Shown here: positions 1 through 11,583 of the stretch, in pieces
How the letters are laid out: every line of letters starts with the position of its first letter
How positions within the stretch are numbered: the stretch's first letter is position 1
From: Aldrovandia affinis
Lineage: Eukaryota; Chordata; Actinopteri; Notacanthiformes; Halosauridae
Assembly (NCBI GenBank): GCA_029706075.1
Contig: JAINUG010000072.1
Location: 1,295,019-1,359,018, forward strand
Length of the DNA: 64,000 nt
Direction: 5' to 3'
Notes under the pieces: model-generated
Told to the model about the DNA's origin: nothing
The model's input: the letters and a program-made list of their open reading frames with translations, nothing else
Databases searched by the model: none
Made by a program: the position numbers and the translations under genes

Positions 1-2466
1 TGCATCATGCTGTTTTCATGAAGCAATAACCACGAGTACAGATTAAAATATAATAACCCCCCTGATACTTGAGGAGAGCTATAATAAGCTAGCAGTTACA
101 TGCCTTCAAAGGCATATGAATTATGTATATTTATATGATTCTGTGAGTGTAAAGGAGTGAGCCCTTGATTGAAATCCCACATGCGTGCTCGTACGCGGTG
201 TCTTTTTCCATGCTTGGAAATCCGAGGTTGAACCCTTGCTAATTAGTGTAGGCCGAAGGCTTCAGGAGGAAATGAGAAAATTACACGTTCCAGCAAAAAT
301 CAGCCCCTGTTTTCCACTGTCTGTTTATTCTGTGTTCTGGTGCTGAGAAAACCCTGTGAATCCAAGAGCCAGGAATGGGCTCACCGGGCGGCAATGCCTC
401 TCAAACACAACATTCCTAAAAACGTGCAAAGCGCTTAGACGGAGACACGCAAGCAAATGTTGAACTTTTGGAGTTTTAAACAAAGATGACGCTTTTTTTC
501 TCTCAACCTGCGAAACGGGTTTTCCCAACAGCTATAAATTGCCATGTAGCTTTACTCTTAGGTGTGAGCTGTTTCCGGCAACCCACAACCTTGCCATGCC
601 CACCTTCATTTCATGTTTTTAAATTCTGTCTTCTCTCTCCGATGTCCAATAGGGAGGTCACAACCTTACAACCTTGTTCTAATGGCCAGGTGCGATCCTG
701 CCTCCAGACTCCAAGCCCAAGGCTAAAATACATCTAACCTTCCTAATGCAACATCCCGCATGTCTTGATAAAACCCCTTTTGCTTTAAGCGTCTTATATA
801 TGTCTTACTACTGAATTCCCCACTGGAAGAACGTAGACAGATACAACGCGAGCTGCAGAAGCGGCACTTTATTATGTCTGACTTTCACCCTCCAGACTGA
901 ACCTGGGTGAACTTCACGCACCTCACTGTGGTGATTGAAACGACTGCACATTCTGCGGTCAGTTTGCGGTCAGCCCTATGCGGTCAACAGTCAATATTAG
1001 CGCTGTTGGTTCTTGAGGCTCTCAACACATGAAGGAGCCACAACCGCAGGCAGGAACCTCAAACCTAAAAGGCGCTGGCTTCGACACCTTGTTCAACTCA
1101 AATGGCAAATTACACATGGTTGCTGTTTGACGGTTATTGTCACAAAATGCCATTGTCAGCACAGCATGAACACATAACGTTACTCTTTGTTTTCCTTTTT
1201 GAGTCTATTGTGGAAGTGCTAAAGTTCAGGGTGCCCTCCTTTGGGGGCAGCAAGGCTCTCTAGGTACACAGACCTCTGATGTCACCAGCAAGATCAAAGC
1301 TTGTTCTCCCAATGTTTGCAGTAATGCATATTCCCTCTGCTGTTTTTCCATACTCTTTCTTCCTTTATTTTTTCTCTTCCCTCTCTCTCTCTCTCTCTCT
1401 CTCCCGTTACTTGCACACTCTGTCAGGGTTCCGATACAGTGCAATCCTTGTTAAATGTTTGCCCACCTAGCCATCCCAGCAGTACACTACTTGGAATGTA
1501 AGTAGTACTCTAAGCAAAATATATTGAGCATTGCAACCCAGCAGCTCACACTGAGAGACTGCTGTGAGGGGCCCTCTTTTTCACAGGCAGGGGAAGATGG
1601 GTAAGTGAGATTCTTCCCCCTGACTCTTCCCATGCCTCCTTTACTTTCATTAAATTAATAGCAAGATAAAGATTTTGTCCACATTATCCAAAGCTAAAGA
1701 GAACAATGGACCTCCATGTATAAAATACATTGTGTGAGCACAGATGAGGTTGAAAATCACAGCAATAGTAAAACAGAGAGTCATCTTCTCCAACGCAAGT
1801 CTGTTAATAAATAGTAGTTGGGGAACATGCGAGTTCAACACATTGAACCTTCCCTTTCTTTGTACTGTAAAAAGAAGGAAAAAAGACCATTCACAGAGAT
1901 GAAGAAGGAGCAGATCTGTGAGGGTCAGCATGGTCGGGGGGGGGGGGGGCAGGTAACTGTACATACCGGCAAGGCTGAGTTACTCTTTCTTTGTGCTTGC
2001 ACAAGTTAAGTTGTTCGTTTTTGGCTTTGATAGAATCTGTCCACCATCTCAATGTCTCCTTCCTCAACTCCAAGCCCCCATCCATCCATCCTCACCCCTC
2101 CCTCCTCCAATCCACATACTTGTTGGTTGCTAGGACAACAGCTCTCTCAAGAAGCAGAGAAAGACGAGGTTCCGTTTCTGACCTGTTTGTCTCTCCTGCT
2201 GTGAGCTCAGTGCACACTTTGTACTCACCACATACCTGCTCACTTATTTTTTCCTTTTTTTTTTTGCTGAAGAGGAGTGTTTTTTTTCATAATGCAATGA
2301 ATGAAGGTGTGTAAATGTGCAGTGTGTATCCACTGAGCAGCACAGCCTGCTGGGCAAAGTGTCTATCTCTCATCAGTCCGACTGGGCTAACATTGCACAA
2401 CTACATTATACGTAGCTGTCCTGTCTGAGTGGCGACAGAGAAGCCTTGGGCACTTCTGATGAGGGG
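1..2466. other. Gene-free sequence with (TC)n and poly-G
   Basis: No convincing coding exon on either strand. It holds a (TC)n tract at about 1380-1403 and a 14-G run at 1936-1949, followed by CAGGTAACTG, which matches the Tc1-type terminus seen elsewhere in the window but extends no further. Confidence 0.5.
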
Positions 2467-2798
2467 GACTGCCACACACACCCAGATGTAGACACACACA
2501 CACACTTGCATGTGTGCACACACAAACACTCTACATATATCACACACACACACACAGACACACATGCGCTTGCATGTGTGCACACACAATCGACACACAC
2601 ACACAAACACTCTACACATATCACACACACACACACACACACAAGATCGCAGACACACACACATATACCACATACTTCACGCACTCACACATGCGCACAC
2701 ACACAAACACAAATGCATAAATACGCACACACACCCACAAACATATACATACACACACAGGCTTGCATATGTGCACACACACAAATACTCTACACATA

Positions 2799-2857
<59 letters not shown>

Positions 2858-2895
2858 AAGCATCCAAATCTCCCTACACGGCAGGGACACACACA
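2467..2895. repeat. CA-rich microsatellite block
   Basis: Imperfect (CA)n with ACAT and GCAT interruptions and a perfect 54-bp (CA)n at 2799-2852. Long open frames here (Thr-His or Val-Cys repeats) are products of the repeat. Confidence 0.95.
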
Positions 2896-3584
2896 CAGTA
2901 TGACTAAATGTGCTCCTTTTTCCCCCTCTCTCTTGTTCTCTCGGTGGAAAGTCCTGATAATCTTGAATAAACATCATTAACTATTTGCTCGTATCGCCCG
3001 CATAAAGCATGTCAGGTCTCCCATTGTACTCTTATCAGTTGTTTAAGTGGCTGATTGTGCTGTAATGGTGTGGTCTGACAGTGCCGGGGGCTTTGAAGTG
3101 CAACTCACCTGGTAAACTCACCTGAGTACTTTGCCTAGCCAGACACCAAACATGCCTTCATTGTACAAAATAGGCGAGACTAATACCCAATACGCCAAAA
3201 CCATGTAGCCTACAATACATGCACTTGTAATATGAGGAATATCAAGTTGCTGTAGCACACATAATAATGTTGCATGCTTTATGTACACCACTTGAACATT
3301 TAATCTAAATAGCCATCTTTCCATAGCAACGTGCTGCCCTCTTGTCGGTAGCGCGCCTCTGCACATAGTGTGTATGTGTCTCCATCCTCATCTCAGAGCA
3401 GACTGCAGGTGAAGTATGTGCAAAAGTGCATTAACGTAGGGGCACGTCTGACTTGTGTGAGCCAGAGTCAACACAGTGCGTCAAAAGCAGACCTGTGGGG
3501 GATTACAGGGACTGATTTAAGAGTATTGAACCATCTCCCTTCCTCCATCCGCTCTCTCAGGGGTAACACATGCACAGGAAAACA

Positions 3585-3704
3585 AGCACACACACACACA
3601 TTAACAAACACACATACGCACATGCATACACGCAAAACACACACACACACACACACATTATCAAACACACAAACATACATATATACATGCACATGAACAA
3701 ATAC

Positions 3705-3737
<33 letters not shown>

Positions 3738-3840
3738 AACAAACACACATACGCACATGCATACACGCAAATACACACACACACACACACATTATCAAAC
3801 ACACAAACAAACATACATATACATGCACATGAACAAATAC

Positions 3841-3875
<35 letters not shown>

Positions 3876-3986
3876 TTAACAAACACACATACGCACATAC
3901 ATACACGCATACAAACACACACACACACACACATTATCAAACACACAAACACACATACACACACATGAACAAATGCACATGAACAA

Positions 3987-4017
<31 letters not shown>

Positions 4018-4124
4018 TTAACAAACACACATACGCACATGCATACATGCAAAACACACACACACACACACATTATCAAACACACATACTGTATATACAT
4101 GCACATGAACAAATACACATACAT

Positions 4125-4156
<32 letters not shown>

Positions 4157-4275
4157 TAACAAACACACATACGCACATACATACACGCAAAGACACACAC
4201 ACACACACACATTATCAAACGCACAAACATACATACATACATGCACATGAACAAATACACATACATACAGACATG

Positions 4276-4309
<34 letters not shown>

Positions 4310-4465
4310 CACCCTCACATGCACAACCACATATGAACACACACACATTATGCATGCACATACAAACACACACGCATCAACAAACGCACATAGACACACA
4401 TACATACAACCGGTATGTATGCTCACATGCACTAACACATACAAACAAACACACACACATACACA
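3585..4465. repeat. CA-based minisatellite with a ~140-bp unit, about 5 copies
   Basis: The landmark TTAACAAACACACATACGCA recurs at 3601, 3736, 3876, 4018 and 4156 (spacing 135-142 bp). A second landmark, TTATCAAACACACAAA or close variants, falls midway in each unit at 3658, 3792, 3934, 4073 and 4212. Units differ mainly in CA-run length, so a compound microsatellite has been amplified as a higher-order tandem array. Confidence 0.85.
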
Positions 4466-5586
4466 ACCCCCTTTTTTACTTCATTGAAATTCACCCATAA
4501 CTGCCTCTTAGGCCCAATTTCTTGCCATGCTCAGTACAGCTTGATGGCAACTGTAAAATAACTAAATTAATAAATGTAAAATTTCAACATGTAAGCTGCG
4601 TGTCATTTTTCAATTCAAGTGTATTTTTCAATTCTTTTTTTAATTTTTCCACCATGCTTTTGTGCATTAGCATGATGATACATACTTCATGTAAGCACTT
4701 CTGTCGTGAATGGAGAGAAATTACAAAGATTGCAGGATTGGCTCTGGTTTTATCCTTATCTTCCACACACACACACACACACACATATTCATAAGAACAC
4801 TTTACCACCTCCATTACAAAAGGGTTAAGGGGAGCAGTGTATATCAGACCCACCTCTGCTCATATAGGGACACAGGCAGAGAGAAGGTCTACAGTGAAAG
4901 CTGGCTCCATCATGGGGAGTAAATACGGCCTAATGGCCGCTGATTAATTCTTCATTGCTCTAACAGGGGCAGTAAAGAGAGATGTAATGACCTGCGTCTT
5001 TCTTTTTTCTATTTTTGATTATAAATTAAAAAGAATTGTAAATGGCATAATGTTGGCTGGCAGTCTCCTGATTGCTGTATTTGATTAGAAAATGTCAGTC
5101 TTCACGTTTCTTTCCCCCCCCTTCCTCTCCCATACAGCATTCGCTTGTGGAGCCTTGATGAATACAATGGCTTTGCTCAAAGGTGGCCTGCAGCGAAAGG
5201 AGACCCCGGCTAATCAAACACATTCTTCCGCCATTTGTTCCAAGTGCCGTTGCCTTTTCAGTCCGATTTTTGTTCCGTCCCAGGTACGAGAAACATCAAC
5301 AAGTGAAATCACGGGTAATTAAAACGCATTCAGACAAACAGGTAAGCCAGAGAAAAGGCACGAGGGACGGGAGCCATTATCCTCCACGTGCATAATGTGC
5401 GTCTTTCAGACACACTGCGCTGCAGCACAAAAAGCCGCCCAACTTTCTGCCAGGCTAAGTTCTGACAATATTGTCAAGTACAAGAAGGCAGCTTTCGCTG
5501 TTATATAGACAGAAAAGTCTACAGATAACCTTCTCGAGAACAGCTGTTTTAATGTTCTGATAAGTTATGAGAACATGGTTGAGCTT
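4466..5586. other. Unique sequence with (CA)n and a conserved-looking AT block
   Basis: (CA)n lies at 4763-4785. The stretch 4920-5090 is AT-rich, free of repeats and homeodomain-like in composition (TAATTC, GATTATAAATTA). No coding exon is supported. Confidence 0.35.
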
Positions 5587-5735
5587 CAGGTAACTGCTGA
5601 AATAAAGGACACAAAAAACATAGTGTCCTAATTGGGTATTGGGCCACCAGAAGCTGCCAGAAGAGCTTCAATGCACCTTGACATAGATTCTACAAGTGTC
5701 TGAATCTCTACTGGAGGGATGAAACACCAATACAT
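5587..5735 (+). mobile_element. Tc1-like transposon end fragment
   Basis: It starts CAGGTAACTGCTGAAATAAA and continues with the same sequence as the 27.1-kb element (TTGGGCCACCAGAAGCTGCC, then TAGATTCTACAAGTGTCTG). Only the left end is present. Confidence 0.8.
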
Positions 5736-6104
5736 ACTAAGGACAACATTAATAATTAACTGATTTAAATGCTATTATAAAACACAGTTTATCATATTAA
5801 CATGCATTGCAGCTCACCATTCAATGGGAGCCCTGGGCTTGCCTCCCTGCTACAAGCCGGTCCCACTGAGGAATGATGGGAGACAGTGACACTCACAATG
5901 TGTTCCTTATATCCAGTCTACTCCACAATTGTGTCTTTGTTGCAGTCATTGCAGAAACCCCTGCTTCACAAAGATAGGAGGTTGGGAATACCTAACAAAC
6001 CTCATGGACCTATTTGAGTAAACTACAAAGCGTTTTGACTTTTGAACCAGGCTTATCATATTATATATTTGGACTGCACTGTTGCTCTGGTCTGTTGCTA
6101 AAAT

Positions 6105-6900
6105 TAATTCATTAGGAATTACAGGAGTTATTTCAGAGTGGGTTCATAATTGGCTGCAAGGTTGAATACATTGTATCTGACCGAGGTGGTGTAAGCAGTG
6201 GAGTCCCGCAGGGATCAATGCTAGGACCTTTTCCTTATATACATAAATGATCTTAATAGGGGTGTTAGTAGAAAAATAATTACATTTGCAGATGATACAA
6301 AACTTGAGGGTTTGGAAAACAGTTTGGAATCAAGGTAATCCAAGATGATTTAAAAAATCCAAGAATAAGCAGAAACATGGCAGATGCCATTCAGTATTGC
6401 TAAATGTAAAGTTATGCATGTGGGAAATAAAAATATAAGATGGGCAATTTATGGGAGGAGAAAATTTTGAATGTGTTCAATTTGAAACTTAGCTGTCTTA
6501 GTCTATCCACATCTAAGCAGTGTGCTGTAGCAGTAAAAAAGGCCAACAGGATGCTGGGATATATAGCAAAAAGTATTGAGTATAAATTAAAGGAGGTTCA
6601 ATTGATGTTATATAATGCCTTTTTCAGACCTCACTTAGAGTATTGTGTACAGCTCAGGGCATCAAACTACAAGAAAGATATAGAAGCTCTTGAAAGATGA
6701 CAAGGAAGAGCAACTAAATTGGTACCTGGTATGAAAGGTTATGAGGAAAGACCATGCTTAATCTATTCAAGTTTAACAGTTGGAAATGAGTTCAAGGTAA
6801 ATTCCATAAGGATATCAGTAAGTATTTACACAGAGAGTTGTCAATGCATGGAACAGCTTGCCAGGTAATGCAGAGAAGCAGAAACACTTTCAAGTGTTTT
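6105..6900 (+). pseudogene. LINE reverse transcriptase remnant
   Basis: Broken reading frames on the plus strand still spell non-LTR reverse transcriptase motifs: GVPQGSMLGP at about 6198 and FADDTKL at 6284-6304, followed by ANRMLGYIAKSIEYK and RPHLEYCVQL and KKDIEALER. Frameshifts and stops separate them, and the 5' end is missing. This pattern suits the CR1/L2/Rex group; the clade is not certain. Confidence 0.8.
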
Positions 6901-7914
6901 CAAGTCCAGGCTTGATGCAGTACTGGATATTCTTTAGACCTGGAAATTATGAGTCTACATTGGTCGAACGGACGGTTGACATCGTCATTATGTATTCTCA
7001 TGTTCACTAGTGAGATTAGCTTGGTGAGCGTTTTGAGGTGTGTTTTAGATGTGTGTTTCACTGGTGGGGAGAGTTGGCTTGCACCAGAGAGAGACAGGGG
7101 AGCGTCGAGACACAGAACACTCCGCCTCACACCACCAGCACAGACATGTGCTCCACACACCTCAGGCACCTGGAAAAAGCACTAATGCTTCACAATCCAA
7201 AGCTAAAATCACAATCCAAGCAGACAGGGAAAAGACACCTTCCCCCTTCTTTTCACTGCACTCAAACCTCTGCCTCCCCCTTCTGAAGCAGACCTGCTCA
7301 GTGCCATGATGGGCTGAACTTAAAGCCTGCCACAGGGTCAGATCAAGTGCATAAAAAAAACGTGAGTGGATTCTTTTGAAAGACCAAGGACGGCATTTCC
7401 ATTTGCCATGGCGAAGAAAGGAGAAAGAGGGAGAGGGAGAGAGAAAGGAGAAAAGAGAAAAGGGGGAAAAAGAGAGAAAATGAGGAAAAAAATATTAAAA
7501 CCTGACCTCCAAAAGTGCTTTATTTACAGGATGTAACAGGAGAAAGGACTTTACAGGTCCAGGGCTGAAGGGAAAGGTACTTCATTTCCATTCAGTGGGA
7601 TAGCAAAGGTCTTTATTCTTTCATCCCTGCCACCTTCATCACCCTGCGCCCCTCAGGGAGGGGACTGGATGTCATCTCAGACAGGGAAAAGGTCTTTCTT
7701 CAAGTCAAAGAGAACAAAAAAAATAAATAAACTGCTTCTCGAGTAGGGAGGAAGATGGCAGGAGGGCAGCGGTGGAAATAAAAATCACTGAAGAGGGTCT
7801 AGTAGGTGTGTCTTTTTGAAAAGTGTTGATGAAGGGAGAGAAAAGCCCCCTTTTCCCGTGTGCTCCTCGCATTATGCTCTTCACTCCTCTCTGGCCTTGC
7901 AGGGGCAAAGCCGA

Positions 7915-7943
7915 GCACAGAGGAGGAGGAGGAGGAGGAGGAG
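7915..7943. repeat. (AGG)n trinucleotide tract
   Basis: Short GAG/AGG repeat. A loosely purine-rich stretch (GAGA, AAAGGAG) lies nearby at 7410-7500. No gene is seen between 6.9 and 8.6 kb. Confidence 0.8.
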
Positions 7944-8599
7944 ATATTGCCTGGAGGAGGAAGACTGACTCATAGGGGTTACAGGAAACGTACGCTTTTA
8001 AACCCCCTTCATCTGTCTCTCTATTTCTTCACACGTTCTCATCATCACATCCTCAAACTCCTCTTACTAATCAGTAACCAAACACCAGGGGGGACAGATG
8101 ATGGGGAAGGATGACCTCGAAGTTCCTCCCATTTTTAGCAACAAAAACAAAACAAAAACACATATACCACACACCCCAAACACATATACTAAACAAAGGC
8201 TTCAGCTCAGAGAAAAGCCATATATGTTCACAGCTGTCTTTTCTCAGCAGGGAAACAGTGAACATATATCCTGTGTACTCTTAGGCCCGATCTGCAAATA
8301 AAGAAATAAAGGTCTTCTGCAGCTGAATGTATGGAGGGCCAGCCGAAGTGGGCACTATGGCATCAGCGGTTGGGACGTATCGGAAAATAAACTAAAGATA
8401 GGAACACAAGGATCTAACATACTGCATCTTCCTTCAGTTCAGTTAATCACTAATCAAAAATAGGTATATATTTTTCAAAACCAAAGAATAGGCATGATAT
8501 CTAAATATAGGAATTGAAAACTAAAACGCTGACATTCCTGCTCCAGCGTTTAGAAATGTCCGTCAAATGTCTTGTGCGTTGGGAAAATATTGCGATAGA

Positions 8600-10110
8600 T
8601 TTTCTGCAAAAGAACCCCCCAAAACGAACAAATCAGTGGATAGAGTAAGGTGTTTAATCAAGTTAATCAGCGTTGTTTTCAAACGTGCCCAACGCTGGAT
8701 CCGCAAGCTGGTCTCATCTTTGTCTATAGTTTAATTGCTTGTTTTTCCATTTTGACGGAGGAGGGTGATGATGTCTTATCACCTATCCCCGGAGATAAAG
8801 GACTTTCCAATTATTTTGTTTAGATGCTAATGATTGCATTTCATTAGTGTCCACACTTAGCCCCCCTCACCCGGTAAATGAATGAATATGCTGTAATTTC
8901 AATTATTGGAATTATGAAAATTGCTTTAAAAGACGACACCGGCATCATCGGCTTTCTGCTGTGACATAATGTCATTTTAATTTCCATAATGGTTTTAATT
9001 GTTTGTGGTCCCGCAGTGCACTAATCATTTAATTGTATTGTCTTTTCTCCCCCCCACCATCTTTCCTAAAGGATACAGAGTCTCAATCAGGATTGTTTGA
9101 AGGTCTGATAGAGGCCATGAAGACGAGAGAGATGTGTAAATTCGAAAGCGTGATTTAAGATGGTTGGCGCTGGCATCCGAGGGGCCCTGTCTGTGCACAA
9201 CTTCACTCGCACTTTGTAATATCCTGCGATACCAATCCTCCAAAGCAGAGAATGTCTGCTCTGCATCCTGATCTGTAAACCAAATGCCCTTATCAATATG
9301 TCTCAGGGCAAACCTAAACGTACATTATTCTGAATAGTCTTGGTACTTCATCTTGACATATAACACCACAGGAAACGGAGCTTAGAAACGTAAGTGTCAT
9401 GTTGAGAAAAATACTTTCTGGCACAGTATTAGTGTTCAGCGTTGCCTGCTAGAGCTGGGGCTAGCATTCATCGTAGCGTTTGCATTATTGTTCGGCATTA
9501 ATGTTGCTGTAATTATTGAATCTGGTGGAGCTGCATGAGACGTATTCACACAGAGGGAGCGTGGAGGGGGTAGAGAACTCCCAATAGGAAATGTCTCTCT
9601 CCCGCTCCCGTTTGGCAGCAGAACGCCGTCGCCGCGGCAGCAGGGCTGGAGCTGAGTGACAGGCCTGAGTGTCTCTCTGCCGTCTCCGAGTTCAAGAGAA
9701 GGGCGCTCAAGTGCGGCCCTCAAAAACCGCATTCACGTCTCCCCATGCAGAACTCCTCAGCGAGCCCTTTAACCAAGATGATTTTTATCAAACACAGGTC
9801 ACTGCCGCTAAAGACCGCAAACTCCCCGCGGTCTCTCCTCTCAGGAACAATATCTGACCCAGGTCAGGGAAAGCAACATCTCAGCTCCTTTGAAAGCGTC
9901 TGTCAACCGTGTCTGTGAAAATTTGTTGCAGACTGAAAGCTGTGGCAGCCGGTGAGCTTCAAATAGTGGAGGTAGGGAGCTAATTTGATAATTATCTTGA
10001 ATACCTGTTTTTGATTTGTTTTTGCATGATTAAAATGCCCATGCCAATTTAAATAAGGCTCAAACATTAGCCGCTGATTCGTTTCTACTTGATTGCATCT
10101 AACGTTGCAC
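8600..10110. other. Conserved-looking noncoding region
   Basis: No repeats and no plausible exon. Several blocks (8810-9010, 9440-9540, 9950-10100) are AT-rich with TAATT, ATTA and ATGATTA cores typical of fish conserved noncoding elements. This is an impression from composition only. Confidence 0.25.
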
Positions 10111-10786
10111 CACTGCCTTTGTGCACTTCACATAAAAAAACATTTTGTCATTTACTTGTTATTTAGTTATATATATATAAACCTTTGTTTCAAGTTCCAA
10201 GTTTCAAGCCTATTGCAGATCTCTGTTATATTCAAAATGATTCAAAGTCAAATAATGTTGTCATAACTGAAACAATTTAATGTAAAGTGTACAAAGGTTA
10301 TGACATCACATTTGAGGCAGTTTAGTCAAAAAGAATCAGATGATGATGGGTTACCCATACCAGGATTGACAGGTGAATTAAAACAACAGGTTAAGGAACA
10401 TTATCAGTTGAAAAGTAAGTACTCTGCTTCCCTTATTTTTGGTTTACCAGCCTCCAAGGCATACTGACAGACTGGAGGTCTTCCACCATAACCAGACTAA
10501 TTCTGTGTTAATGTTAATGTGCCACCCTTTACATTTTACGCCAAATAAAAAAAAAATACTGTGGCTTTGATGGTTGAATTGCATAAACATATACCATATT
10601 ATCAAATATAAAATTATGAAAAATTATTCTGAAAAATGTTTCTGGTTAATATATTTTCATAGTCTATGGCACTTCTGAGTGATGCCATTACGTTTAATAT
10701 ACCTTTGAGCAAATCTGTGACAGGGACAAACATTATCACTATTTCTAAACCCACAGCGAAAATGGATTTGAGTTTGCATAAGAGTT

Positions 10787-10787
<1 letters not shown>

Positions 10788-10818
<31 letters not shown>
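10788..10818. repeat. (CA)n microsatellite
   Basis: Uninterrupted CA tract of about 31 bp. Flanking 10.1-11.5 kb holds no supported gene. Confidence 0.95.
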
Positions 10819-10820
<2 letters not shown>

Positions 10821-11508
10821 AAGAGAAAGGATAAGGGAACGAAAAAAAGAAAACCAACACAGAGCTTGTGTCAATGTTTCCAGCCAACGCTGCACAATCC
10901 TGCCACCTACTGTGTGAAGTGTGAAACTGTAGTCTCCCAGAGGCAGGCCATCAGGATATCTTTTTTTTTCTTGGCAGAGATGCTTCAAACCATATCATCT
11001 CATCTCAAATCAGCACAGAGACAAGGAAAAACCTGACGTTCTCAGGTGACTCTCACAGTCGCATCACGTGGACAGTAACATCAAGTAGAAAGATATCAAC
11101 TTCATACCACATACATGTTACTCTGAACTGTGACATTTAGGGCAGTGCTTTGCATTGAAAAACAAAAGAAACAAGCTGTAAAAGGCGACAGTGTACTGGG
11201 ACTAGTTCAACCACTCCCAGAATCAATTTGACTAATAGAGCCTCCGATTCCGGCTGGTGCACAGCTGGGAGAAAGCGGAGTGCATATGAGGTCTGTAAAA
11301 GAAAGGCTATGGCTTTGCTCTTACAACGTGCATATCTGTAAGATACCACATGGGCCTAAAGTGATCCATGGTTACAAGGAGTGGGAGGAGTGTTGGAGGA
11401 GGGGGGGGGTGAGACACAGCAGGGAGAGTGAATAGAACACGAGGAACCAAGAGACGCTCTGTATAATTCTTTGCACATTATACAGATGTTCTGTGTAATT
11501 CTGTGTCT

Positions 11509-11583
11509 ACATTTACATTACATTTACATCTTAAGCATTTAGCAGACGCTCTTATCCAGAGCGACTTACAAGATGTACATTAA
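11509..11583 (-). mobile_element. SINE 3' tail fragment
   Basis: Carries CATTTAGCAGACGCTCTTATCC then AGAGCGACTTACA, the reverse complement of the common fish SINE 3' tail. The tRNA-like head is absent, so the copy is 5' truncated. Confidence 0.75.

Noticed and set aside
3585-4465. CRISPR-like regular array
   Set aside because: Spacing is regular, but the spacers are themselves CA repeats and the genome is vertebrate; it is a minisatellite.
2446-4500. Many long Thr-His or Val-Cys frames
   Set aside because: They are translations of (CA)n repeats, which stay open in several frames on both strands.
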